Source: Polyangia bacterium (GTDB lineage Bacteria; Myxococcota_A; Polyangia; Nannocystales; Nannocystaceae). Taken from it: a DNA stretch of 64,000 bases. Numbering within the stretch: position 1 is the stretch's first letter; each line of letters opens with the position of its first letter. The notes under the pieces are model-generated. The model saw nothing but the letters and a program-made list of their open reading frames with translations, was not told the origin of the DNA and did no database searches. The stretch spans positions 434,001-498,000 of the forward strand of contig JAUIKS010000002.1 in assembly GCA_030430565.1 (NCBI GenBank). Reading direction: 5' to 3'. Positions 46,622 to 53,763 of the stretch are shown here, piece by piece. Both the position numbers and the translations under genes were made by a program.

Positions 46622-47586
46622 GTGTTCACCACCGGGAGCGCGTGTCGCGTGGGCGCGGCGCTGGCGGGCGGACCCGCGGGCGCGAGCTCGCCGATCCCGA
46701 CGAACATCTCGAGCAGCCCCGACGATGACTTGAGGCCGGGGAGCGCCCGGCGCAGCGCCTCGGGGACGGTGCGCGGCGCGGCCTCGTCGCCGCGGAAGCG
46801 ATGGAGGTACCGCGCGTCGAAGCCGGGGCAGCGCGACCTCAGCTCGCAGGCGTCGCAGCGCGGCGGGAACGCCTGCAGCCCGTCGCCGCGGAGGCCGTGG
46901 CGAATGTACGGCCCGAGCAGGCACAGCGGGGCGCCCTCGATCCACGCCGCGAGGCCCTGGCGTCGCGCGAGCTCGACGGCGTGCAGCGCCCGCGGCACGG
47001 CCATCGCCAGGCGCGGGACGATCCTGTCCTCATGAGCAGCTGCCGCCCCCGCGCCGCGCACGATCCGAATCAGCCACGCCGACACTCGCCACTGCCGCAG
47101 CAGCCCGGGCATGGCCGCGAGCACGCGGTAGTTCGAACGCGTCAGCACCGTGGTCGCGACGACGGCGACCTCGTGCCGCGCGAGCGCCCGCGTCGCGTCG
47201 ACGATCGCCTTGAAGCTGCCGGGCGCGCCGGTGTGATACTCGTGGACCTCAGCGCGCGGACCGTGGATCGAGAGGTGCGCGTCGGTGAGGCCGGCCGCCG
47301 CGAGCTCGCCGACGATCGATGCATCCGCAAGCCCGCGCCCGTTGCTCTGCAGACCGACGCGACGAAAGCCGAGCGCGCGCGCTGCCTTGATGATCTCGAG
47401 CAAGCGAGGCGCGAGCGTCGGCTCGCCGCCGGTCAACGTCAGCGCGTCGCCCTGCTCACGCAGCGCTCTCAGTCGATCTTCGATCTGCGGATACAAGAGC
47501 GCCTCACCCGAGTCGAGCCCCCGCTGCGCACAGAATACGCAGCGGTTGTCGCACTCGAGGGTGAGGCGCAGCGTCTGGCGGGTCAC
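46618..47586 (-). CDS. Radical SAM protein 3, between Tat protein and HExxH genes
   Basis: A 322-residue radical SAM enzyme with CDNRCVFC near the N-terminus (C12, C16, C19), then TLTGGEPTLAP, LQSNGRGL and AHLSIHGPRAEVHE. CDACELRSRCPGFDARYLHRF near residue 250 could bind an auxiliary cluster or zinc. The GTG at 47586 overlaps the preceding Tat gene stop as GTGA, and its own stop overlaps the next start in the same way. Three genes are thus tightly coupled. The enzyme is shorter than its island relatives, with only a short, degenerate C-terminal part. It probably modifies a protein made by the same operon, most simply the Tat-signal protein. Confidence 0.85.
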   Translation of the reverse strand: MTRQTLRLTLECDNRCVFCAQRGLDSGEALLYPQIEDRLRALREQGDALTLTGGEPTLAPRLLEIIKAARALGFRRVGLQSNGRGLADASIVGELAAAGLTDAHLSIHGPRAEVHEYHTGAPGSFKAIVDATRALARHEVAVVATTVLTRSNYRVLAAMPGLLRQWRVSAWLIRIVRGAGAAAAHEDRIVPRLAMAVPRALHAVELARRQGLAAWIEGAPLCLLGPYIRHGLRGDGLQAFPPRCDACELRSRCPGFDARYLHRFRGDEAAPRTVPEALRRALPGLKSSSGLLEMFVGIGELAPAGPPASAAPTRHALPVVNT

Positions 47587-48158
47587 ACCAGGAAGGTACC
47601 ACTCGGGTACGCGCGGTTGCGGGCCGCGAGCGTCATCAGCTCGGTCGGCACCTCGATCTCCGCCTCGCGCGCCTCGAGGTAGCGCCCGAGCATGATCGCG
47701 CCGCAGCCGTGACTCTCGTTCGTGGCCACGCGACCGTCGCCCTTGTTGGCGACGAAGACGCTGAAGTGCTTGGTGTTGGCGATGCCCTGGGCCTCGCTGC
47801 TCGCGTCGCGACGGACGACATCGACCTGGAAGCGCTCGCCCGCGCTGGTGCTCATGATCACCGGGATCGCGCCGCTTCGCAGCGAGTGGACCTCCTCGAC
47901 CGTCCAAGAGCCGATCTTGGTGCCCTCGGGGAGCCCGAAGAGCGTCCCCGGCTCACGCACGTCCTCGGCCGCCTCGATCGCGACCTCATTCTCTGCATGC
48001 TCAAGCATCTCGCCGTCCGCACCGAGCCGTCGCGCGGGCGTGACCGTCCGGAGACTCGAGGCGGCGACCACACCTGAGGCGGCCGTCATACCAGCGAGCG
48101 CACCAAGCGAAACAATGACTTTACGTCGACCAACAAGAAGATTTGAATTCTGCGCCAT
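47583..48158 (-). CDS. Tat-signal secreted protein; candidate substrate of the adjacent enzymes
   Basis: A 191-residue protein whose N-terminus GRRKVIVSLGALAGMTAA is a twin-arginine type signal peptide, so the folded protein would cross the inner membrane by the Tat route. The mature part has no family I recognise. It includes IGSWTVEEVHSLRSGA, the likely extended segment TKHFSVFVANKGDGRV and the C-terminal ESHGCGAIMLGRYLEAREAEI with the only Cys. Tat export is used for proteins that fold or acquire cofactors before export, which fits a precursor modified in the cytoplasm. The start ATG 48158 has GGGGGG 6 bases upstream. It is first in the operon with radical SAM 3 and the HExxH enzyme. Substrate role is inference. 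Confidence 0.72.
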   Translation of the reverse strand: MAQNSNLLVGRRKVIVSLGALAGMTAASGVVAASSLRTVTPARRLGADGEMLEHAENEVAIEAAEDVREPGTLFGLPEGTKIGSWTVEEVHSLRSGAIPVIMSTSAGERFQVDVVRRDASSEAQGIANTKHFSVFVANKGDGRVATNESHGCGAIMLGRYLEAREAEIEVPTELMTLAARNRAYPSGTFLV

Positions 48159-48592
48159 TGCGGCCCCCCTGTTTGCAATCGAAGGCTAGCGCCTTCCGTT
48201 TGCCCGCGTCAACACAGCATTCTCGCTCATCGCCGGCGCGCCGGCACGTTCGCGTCGCCGCCGAGAGCGCGGGCGTCGACGCCCCGAGAACGGCCGGCCG
48301 GAATCCACAATTCACGCCGTACGGGCGCCCTATCCCCACGAGAAACAGAGAAGGCCCCAGGGACAGGAAGCGGCCGAAGAGCACATCGCCCGGCGGAGCG
48401 CTCGGCGCCACCGCCACGAGCGCGCCGATTGTCGCCAGGAGCTGCTCCCGCCGGGAGCGCGGCGGCCCGGTCGTTGGGCATGAACGCGCGCCCCGAGCGA
48501 CGAACCCGAGCCGAGGGGCGCGGCAGAAACCGGCTACACTCACGGCTCGTTGGACCCGCCGCGAGGCCGCGGGATCCCGCTCCCGACACGAC
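48159..48592. other. Divergent 434-base region with candidate promoters both ways
   Basis: Between the Tat-protein operon and the radical SAM-methyltransferase gene. Toward the minus strand TTGACG (48212-48207) and CTAGCC (48189-48184) are spaced 17 bases apart. A GAAGGC-TAGC-GCCTTC dyad (48181-48196) covers the -10 box and could be an operator. Toward the plus strand TACACT at 48535-48540 is a possible -10, about 50 bases before the ATG. No gene is supported in between. Confidence 0.5.
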
Positions 48593-50446
48593 ATGAAGGC
48601 ACTCATCAAGGTCGGCTACGCGTGCAACGAGCACTGCGCGTTCTGTCACACGCTCGAGATCCGGCACATCGACGGCTCGACGAAGGAGGTCGACGCCAAG
48701 ATCCGCCGGGCGGCCCGGCTCGGGCACTCGATGGTCGTGCTCTCGGGCGGCGAGCCGACGATCCGGCCGGAGCTGATGCACTGGGCGCGGCTCACGGCCT
48801 CGCTCGGGCTCGACTTCGGGCTCGTCACCAACGGCCAGATGCTCGCGTACCCCGACGTGGTCGATCGCTTGATCGCCAACCGGCTGCGCTACGTCTACCT
48901 CTCGCTGCACGGCGGGACGCCGAAGGTCCACAACTTGATGGTCCGCAGCGACGCCTTCGACAACGCGTTCGCGGCGGTCCGCAACCTTGCGGGCCGCGGG
49001 CTCGACTTCAGCGTCAACTGCGTCATCACGCGCCACAACGTCGAGCACCTCAAGGGCCTGGTCGACCTGCTGCTGCCCTACCCCGACCTCACGGTGAAGT
49101 TCTCGATGGTCGAGCCGAAGGGCGGCGGCGACAAGCTGTTTCGCCACCTGATGCCGCGCGTCGAGCTCGTCGCGCAGCGCGTCCACGAGGCGATCACCTA
49201 CGGCCTGGCGCGCGCGGGCGGCCGCGGCCCTCGCTTCACGCACGGCGCGATCCCGCTGTGCCTCCTGCCCGGCCTCGAGGACCTGTTTGATGACCTGAAG
49301 ACGCATCAGTACCGGACCATGATCGAGGTCGGGGAGCGCGACTTCTTCCCGGTCGACGACAAGAACAAGACCCACACGGACAAGTGCCGCGGCTGCGCGC
49401 TGCAGGGCCCCTGCCCTGGGCTCTACAAGGGCTATGAGCAGGAGTTCGGCGATGTCGAGCTGCGCCCCGTCACGGGCCGGCCGCGTTCGAACTCCTTCAA
49501 CTACCGTCTCGAGGGGCGCGTCGCGGCGACCGCGGCGGATCGCTGCCCGCTGCTCGACGGCCTCGGCGTGACGCCGTGGGATCGCGGCCGCTCGCTCTTC
49601 GTCAAGAACGGCGCGCGCCTCGCCCGCTACCGCGCCGACTCGCGGGACTTCTCCGACGGCGAGATCGAGACGATCAAGCACACGCTCGGGCAGCTCTACG
49701 TCGACGTCTCGCGCAAGGACGCGCCTGACGACTTCGCGCGCGACCTCGTGCAGCTGCGCCGCAGCGCGCTCTGCGAGGGCTGCGCCGAGAAGAACCACTG
49801 TACAGGTCTCTTCGAACCGGTCCTTGAGGACGTGTTCTCCCGCGACGATCAGCGGGTCCGCGGGCTGCTCGCCGAGCTGCGCGGCGACGTGCTCGACGTC
49901 GGCTGCGGCGAGGGGCCCTACGCGGAGATCCTCGAGCCGCTCGCGCGCGAGGGGCGAATTCGCTACGTCGGCGTCGACCCCGAGCGCGCGCGGATCGAGA
50001 CCCTGCGCGCGCGTTGGCCGTGGGCGGAGCTGCACGCGCGAACGGCCGAGTCCCTCGCCGGGGCCGAGGACGCGGCCCCCGATCCGCTCGCCGGACGCAG
50101 CTTCGACCACATCTTGGTGCTGCGGAGCTGGAATCACCTTCGGGACCCGTCGCGGGCGCTGGACGCGTTGTGTGACCGCCTCCGCCCGGGCGGGACGCTG
50201 ACGATCGTCGACAACGTCGCCTTCGGGCTGGCCCGGAGCCGCGCGCAGACACAACGCGGCGAGAGCTCTCGCGCGGAGCTGGAGCACTATCGCAACCACG
50301 ACGCCGCCGACGCGCACGCGCTCGCGTCGCGCCGCGCGCTGACCCTGCTCGACCGCCGCGATGTCGGACCGACGACGAGCAACCAGTGGCTGCTTCGCTA
50401 CGCCCGCGCGCGAGAACAAGCGACGCGCGAGCCGGCGACCCCGTGA
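48593..50446 (+). CDS. Radical SAM protein 4 fused to a class I SAM methyltransferase
   Basis: A 617-residue two-domain protein. The N-terminal radical SAM domain starts almost at residue 1 with CNEHCAFC (C11, C15, C18), then SGGEPTIRP, LVTNGQML and VYLSLHGGTPKVH. Two short Cys motifs follow: CRGCALQGPCPGL near residue 266 and CEGCAEKNHCTGL near residue 394. From about residue 430 a class I methyltransferase begins with VLDVGCGEGPYAE, with the acidic strand end RYVGVDPE, HILVLRSWNHLRDP and LRPGGTLTIVDNV. ATG 48593 was chosen as the first family residue. It is first in the plus-strand series with hxsD-like, hxsB-like and hxsA-like genes. It could methylate the same substrate that its radical SAM domain alters. 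Confidence 0.85.
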   Translation: MKALIKVGYACNEHCAFCHTLEIRHIDGSTKEVDAKIRRAARLGHSMVVLSGGEPTIRPELMHWARLTASLGLDFGLVTNGQMLAYPDVVDRLIANRLRYVYLSLHGGTPKVHNLMVRSDAFDNAFAAVRNLAGRGLDFSVNCVITRHNVEHLKGLVDLLLPYPDLTVKFSMVEPKGGGDKLFRHLMPRVELVAQRVHEAITYGLARAGGRGPRFTHGAIPLCLLPGLEDLFDDLKTHQYRTMIEVGERDFFPVDDKNKTHTDKCRGCALQGPCPGLYKGYEQEFGDVELRPVTGRPRSNSFNYRLEGRVAATAADRCPLLDGLGVTPWDRGRSLFVKNGARLARYRADSRDFSDGEIETIKHTLGQLYVDVSRKDAPDDFARDLVQLRRSALCEGCAEKNHCTGLFEPVLEDVFSRDDQRVRGLLAELRGDVLDVGCGEGPYAEILEPLAREGRIRYVGVDPERARIETLRARWPWAELHARTAESLAGAEDAAPDPLAGRSFDHILVLRSWNHLRDPSRALDALCDRLRPGGTLTIVDNVAFGLARSRAQTQRGESSRAELEHYRNHDAADAHALASRRALTLLDRRDVGPTTSNQWLLRYARAREQATREPATP

Positions 50447-50524
50447 GCCTCGCCGGCGGGCCCGTCGCCGCGCCCCGCGTGTCGCCGCGCCCGAGAACGC
50501 GCGATCGCTCGCCGCGATCCGGGC

Positions 50525-50554
50525 TTGGCGATCGTCCATGGTCCGACGTATGGT
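50525..50554 (+). promoter_or_regulatory. Candidate sigma-70-like promoter of the hxs-like genes
   Basis: TTGGCG (50525-50530) and TATGGT (50549-50554) are separated by 18 bases. Transcription would begin near 50561, about 90 bases before the ATG at 50649. The gap after gene 4 is 202 bases, so a separate promoter here is plausible. Confidence 0.5.
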
Positions 50555-50648
50555 CGCCGTTGCTTCACGCGATTGAAGCTCCGAACTACCTCCGCGGTCG
50601 CGCCTCGACCTCGACGACGCGATCGCGCCCAGGGGAGCACCTCACCTG

Positions 50649-51242
50649 ATGAGCGAGACGACACAGCAATCCACTGAACCCCCGGCCGGGCTGGTCGCTT
50701 TTGACACGGCCAAGGCGACGGTCACGCTCGCGGTCGACGCGACGATCTATCCGCTGCAGGCGCTCTACGGCGCGTCCTACATCTTCATCGACCGATGCTA
50801 CGTGTTCATCGATCGACCGGAGGAGGGCCAGTTCCGCGTGGTGCTCTCGCCGAAGGACGCGAGCCCAGACGCCGAGGCGCTGCGCTCGCTGGTCGGCGAA
50901 TTCGCCAACGAGCTGCTCTCGTGCGCGTGGCGTCACCAGATCACGCAGGACAACCGCGTCGCGATCGAGACCGTGACGATGCAGGCGATCGCCGGCGCGA
51001 TGGGAGAGCCCTCGCTCGACGACCTCGCGGCCTTCGACTTCTCTGACGAGGCCTTCGACGATCCGCTGGGCATCGCCCAGTCGTGGGAGGAGAAGCACGG
51101 CAAGAGCAAGCCGAAGGAGCCGCCGCCGGCGGACAGCGGCGACGAGCCGCGGACCGAGCAGGCCGCCCAGGCTGCCCAGGCCGAGCAGGTCGCGGCCGCC
51201 GGAGACGCGGCGCCGGCCGTCAGCGACGGAGCCGCCCAGTGA
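50649..51242 (+). CDS. hxsD: HxsD-like protein with Ala/Glu-rich tail
   Basis: A 197-residue protein. Residues about 20-110 match the HxsD pattern of His-Xaa-Ser systems: VDATIYPLQALYGASYIFID, then a short strand pair, then the helix EFANELLSCAWRHQITQDNR, where HxsD proteins carry a NELLDYRLRE-like stretch. The last 75 residues are Pro/Glu/Ala/Gln-rich and disordered. The function of HxsD is unknown in the literature I can recall; it always accompanies the two radical SAM maturases and may escort the peptide. The ATG has GGGGAG about 11 bases upstream. The stop overlaps the next gene start (GTGA). Confidence 0.72.
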   Translation: MSETTQQSTEPPAGLVAFDTAKATVTLAVDATIYPLQALYGASYIFIDRCYVFIDRPEEGQFRVVLSPKDASPDAEALRSLVGEFANELLSCAWRHQITQDNRVAIETVTMQAIAGAMGEPSLDDLAAFDFSDEAFDDPLGIAQSWEEKHGKSKPKEPPPADSGDEPRTEQAAQAAQAEQVAAAGDAAPAVSDGAAQ

Positions 51243-51475
51243 GCGGGGACGCGAACACCGTGCTCCGCTTCGCCCGCGAGGTCTACGCGGGCGAGGCCAT
51301 CGACGAGGCCGTCAAGACCTTCGCCAATTTCGCCAGCTTTGAGCTGTCGGAGGACGCGGACGCGTGGGTCGTCCGCGTGACGCCGAACAACCCGGGCGTC
51401 GCCCGGCAGCTGATCGGCGAGTTCGGAAACTACGCCCTCGGGCTCACCATCCAGCGCGGAGGGAACACCGGATGA
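51239..51475 (+). CDS. Second, short HxsD-like protein
   Basis: A 78-residue protein starting at GTG 51239, overlapping the previous stop by four bases. It holds VYAGEAIDEAVKTFANFASF, two likely beta strands (FELSEDADAWVVRVTP) and the helix LIGEFGNYALGLTIQR. That helix aligns with the EFANELL helix of the preceding HxsD-like protein, so this appears to be a paralogue lacking the tail. It could instead be a small recognition-domain protein. Translational coupling to both neighbours (GTGA, then ATGA with hxsB) shows it belongs to the maturation machinery. Confidence 0.6.
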   Translation: MSGDANTVLRFAREVYAGEAIDEAVKTFANFASFELSEDADAWVVRVTPNNPGVARQLIGEFGNYALGLTIQRGGNTG

Positions 51476-53022
51476 ACGCGCCTACCCCGATCAGCCCCCG
51501 CGGGCTCAACCTCGCCAGCTACAAGCTCAACAGCGCGTACCAGGCGTACTTCCGCTTCCGTCAGCTCGGCGACAAGGTCATCCTCTCGAACTACGAGGGC
51601 GAGTGGATCGCGCTGACGCAGGAGGAGTTTAAGCAGTACGCCGAGGGCACGGTCCCCGAGGGATCCGCGCTGCACCAGCGCCTCGACGCGAAGAACTTCA
51701 TCCGCGCCACGTACAACGTGCAGCAGGCGGTCGAGCGCGTGCGCGCGCGCAAGCACTTCCTGTACAGCGGGCCGCTGCTGCACGTCATGGTCGTGACGCT
51801 GCGCTGCAACGAGACCTGCATCTACTGCCACGCCTCGCGCGCGAACATGGACGCCGTCCATACGGACATGTCCAAGGAGACCGCGGAGAAATCCGTCGAC
51901 CTCGCGCTCGCGAGCACGAACCCCTTCATCACGATCGAGTTCCAGGGCGGCGAGCCGCTCGTGAACTTCCCGGTGGTCCAGCACATCATCGAGTACGCGC
52001 GCGAGCGCAACAAGACGATCGGCAAGCAGCTCGAGTTCACGATGGTGTCCAACCTCTCCCTCATGACCGAGGAGAAGATGGACTACCTGCTGAGCAACAA
52101 GGTCCAGATCTGCACGAGCATCGACGGGCCCGAGAAGCTGCACAACGCCCAGCGCAGGCTCCCGACGCGCGACGCCTATCAGCTCGCGGTGCACTGGATC
52201 AAGCGGATCAACCAGCGCTACGAGGAGATGGGCCTCGACACGACGCTCTATCACGTCGAGGCGCTGATGACGACGACCAAGGAGACGCTGCCGCTGTGGA
52301 AGGAGGTCGTCGACACCTACGTCAAGCTCGGCTGCAAGGCGCTGTTCCTCCGCCCGGTCGACCCCTTCGGCTTCGCCGACCGCACGCGCCTGCGGATCGA
52401 GTACCCGCGCAGCGCGTACCTCGAGTTCTACCGCAACGCGGTCGACTACATCCTCGAGCTGAACAAGCAGGGCGTGCAGGTGCTCGAGCGCTTCGCCAGC
52501 ATCTTCTTGACCAAGATCCTGCAGGGCACGGACCCGAACTTCCTCGACGTGCGCAGCCCGGCCGGCTCGGGCATCGGGCAGCTGGCGTACTCCTTCGACG
52601 GCAACATCTTCACCTGCGACGAGGGCCGCATGCTCTACGCCATGGGCGAGGACACCTTCAAGCTCGGGCACGTCGACACGCACAGCTACCGCGACCTCGT
52701 CGGCCACGAGACGGTGCGCGCCATGACCATCGCCTCCAACCTCGAGGGGCAGCCGGACTGCGTCAACTGCGCCTACAACCCGTACTGCGGGACCATCTCG
52801 GCGACGAACCACAAGTCGCAGGGCAGCATCTTCGGGCGCATGCGCGACAACAACGTGTGCGCTGTCCATAAGGGCATCCAGGACTACCTGTTCGAAAAGC
52901 TCGCGGGCGACGACGAAGAGGTGGTCAAGATCTTCGAGCGCTGGACCACGGTCCGCCCGCGGGATCACTTCATCCAGGAGCAGGACGACAACGCGCCGGC
53001 GGAGACCGCTCCGGCGGAGTAG
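51472..53022 (+). CDS. hxsB: HxsB-like radical SAM/SPASM maturase (radical SAM protein 5)
   Basis: A 516-residue radical SAM maturase. The N-terminal 95 residues (FRFRQLGDKVILSNYEGEW, ALTQEEF) form the short beta-rich domain seen at the start of HxsB proteins, probably the peptide-binding part. CNETCIYC follows with C112, C116 and C119, then FQGGEPLVNF and VSNLSLMTEEKM. The SPASM-type C-terminus has FTCDEGRML, CVNCAYNPYC (C430, C433, C439) and VCAVHKG, enough for auxiliary clusters. It differs from the other island enzymes by GGEPL and by lacking the SIHG motif. It overlaps the short HxsD-like gene by four bases. The likely substrate is the His-Gly-Ser repeat peptide encoded 291 bases downstream. 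Confidence 0.85.
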   Translation: MNAPTPISPRGLNLASYKLNSAYQAYFRFRQLGDKVILSNYEGEWIALTQEEFKQYAEGTVPEGSALHQRLDAKNFIRATYNVQQAVERVRARKHFLYSGPLLHVMVVTLRCNETCIYCHASRANMDAVHTDMSKETAEKSVDLALASTNPFITIEFQGGEPLVNFPVVQHIIEYARERNKTIGKQLEFTMVSNLSLMTEEKMDYLLSNKVQICTSIDGPEKLHNAQRRLPTRDAYQLAVHWIKRINQRYEEMGLDTTLYHVEALMTTTKETLPLWKEVVDTYVKLGCKALFLRPVDPFGFADRTRLRIEYPRSAYLEFYRNAVDYILELNKQGVQVLERFASIFLTKILQGTDPNFLDVRSPAGSGIGQLAYSFDGNIFTCDEGRMLYAMGEDTFKLGHVDTHSYRDLVGHETVRAMTIASNLEGQPDCVNCAYNPYCGTISATNHKSQGSIFGRMRDNNVCAVHKGIQDYLFEKLAGDDEEVVKIFERWTTVRPRDHFIQEQDDNAPAETAPAE

Positions 53023-53313
53023 CGCCGCCCCGCGCGTACGCCGCTGTCACGGCGCCGCGCGCGGGCCTGCCCCGCGCTCGATCCTCGGCGACGAGCTGAC
53101 CTTCGCGCCAGCTCGACGCCGGGCCTACACCTGGCCCTTGGAGCCGCTTCCTCCCGACGCAGGGGGTCAGCGGCCCCCGGGGTCAGTCGTCGTTCTTGCG
53201 TCGCCCGCCGGCCTCGGCGCCGCGCCTGCTCGCAGCCCGCGCCATTTCTTCGCCCACGGCGGCGTGCTACGATTCTCTGGTTCGCTTTCGGTATTCGGGG
53301 AGGACGCAGAACA
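53023..53313. promoter_or_regulatory. Leader region of the SHG-repeat peptide gene
   Basis: A 291-base gap between the hxsB-like gene and the precursor gene, large compared with the coupled genes upstream, so the precursor probably has its own promoter. TACGAT at 53268-53273 is a possible -10, without a good -35. GGGGAGGAC (about 53297-53305) is a strong ribosome binding site 8 bases before ATG 53314. No small gene is seen. Confidence 0.4.
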
Positions 53314-53673
53314 ATGGCAGAGCATAACGATAAGTCGGCCGCGACAACCACTGAGCAGACGCTTCCGAGCTTCAGCCGCAAAGGGCCGGTGCTGACGAAC
53401 AGTCAGCGTGAAATCTCCGACAAGGCGCGCCTGTACGCGGACGCGAGCTCGACCAACAGCGCGCTCGCGGCCGCGAGCATCGCGGCGGATCCAGGCGACG
53501 CCGGTCACTGCTCGCACGGCTCGCACGGCTCGCACGGCTCGCACGGCTCGCACGGCTCGCACGGCTCGCACGGCTCGCACGGCTCGCACGGTTCGCACGG
53601 CTCGCACGGCTCGCACGGCTCGCACGGCTCGCACGGCTCGCACGGCTCACACGGCTCACACGGCTCTTGGTGA
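53314..53673 (+). CDS. hxsA: His-Xaa-Ser repeat peptide (HxsA-like) with 17 Ser-His-Gly repeats
   Basis: A 119-residue precursor-like protein. Residues 1-66 are a polar, low-complexity leader ([17 protein letters not shown], then [20 protein letters not shown]-like sequence). It is followed by DAGHC with the only cysteine, seventeen uninterrupted Ser-His-Gly units and a final Ser-Trp. Read in the other register the array is His-Gly-Ser, matching the His-Xaa-Ser system. There is no signal peptide, so modification would be cytoplasmic. It is flanked by an HxsB-like maturase upstream and an HxsC-like radical SAM enzyme downstream. The modified residue is unknown. I judge it real from the strong ribosome binding site and context. 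Confidence 0.85.
   Translation: MAEHNDKSAATTTEQTLPSFSRKGPVLTNSQREISDKARLYADASSTNSALAAASIAADPGDAGHCSHGSHGSHGSHGSHGSHGSHGSHGSHGSHGSHGSHGSHGSHGSHGSHGSHGSW
53512..53664 (+). repeat. 17 tandem copies of a 9-base unit TCGCACGGC
   Basis: Seventeen contiguous units of 9 bases (153 bases). Fourteen are identical TCGCACGGC; unit 9 ends in GGT and units 16 and 17 begin with TCA. All changes are synonymous. The array is a mutable minisatellite inside the peptide gene. Confidence 0.97.
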
Positions 53674-53714
53674 GCACGCCCGCGGCGCGCGAGCTCAGGC
53701 TCAGCGCCGCGCAG

Positions 53715-53731
53715 GCCCGCGTGTCGCGGGC
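53715..53731 (+). promoter_or_regulatory. Intercistronic hairpin between peptide gene and HxsC-like gene
   Basis: GCCCGCG (53715-53721) and CGCGGGC (53725-53731) form a perfect 7-base-pair stem with a TGT loop, 41 bases after the peptide stop and 32 bases before the next start. No T tract follows. It may protect the upstream message or limit read-through, so that the peptide is made in excess over the enzyme. Confidence 0.55.
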
Positions 53732-53763
53732 GGCCAGAAACCACTCGGCTCCAGGGATAAATC

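Noticed and set aside
53512-53664. CRISPR-like array
   Set aside because: Units are 9 bases, contiguous and without spacers; they are an in-frame coding repeat.
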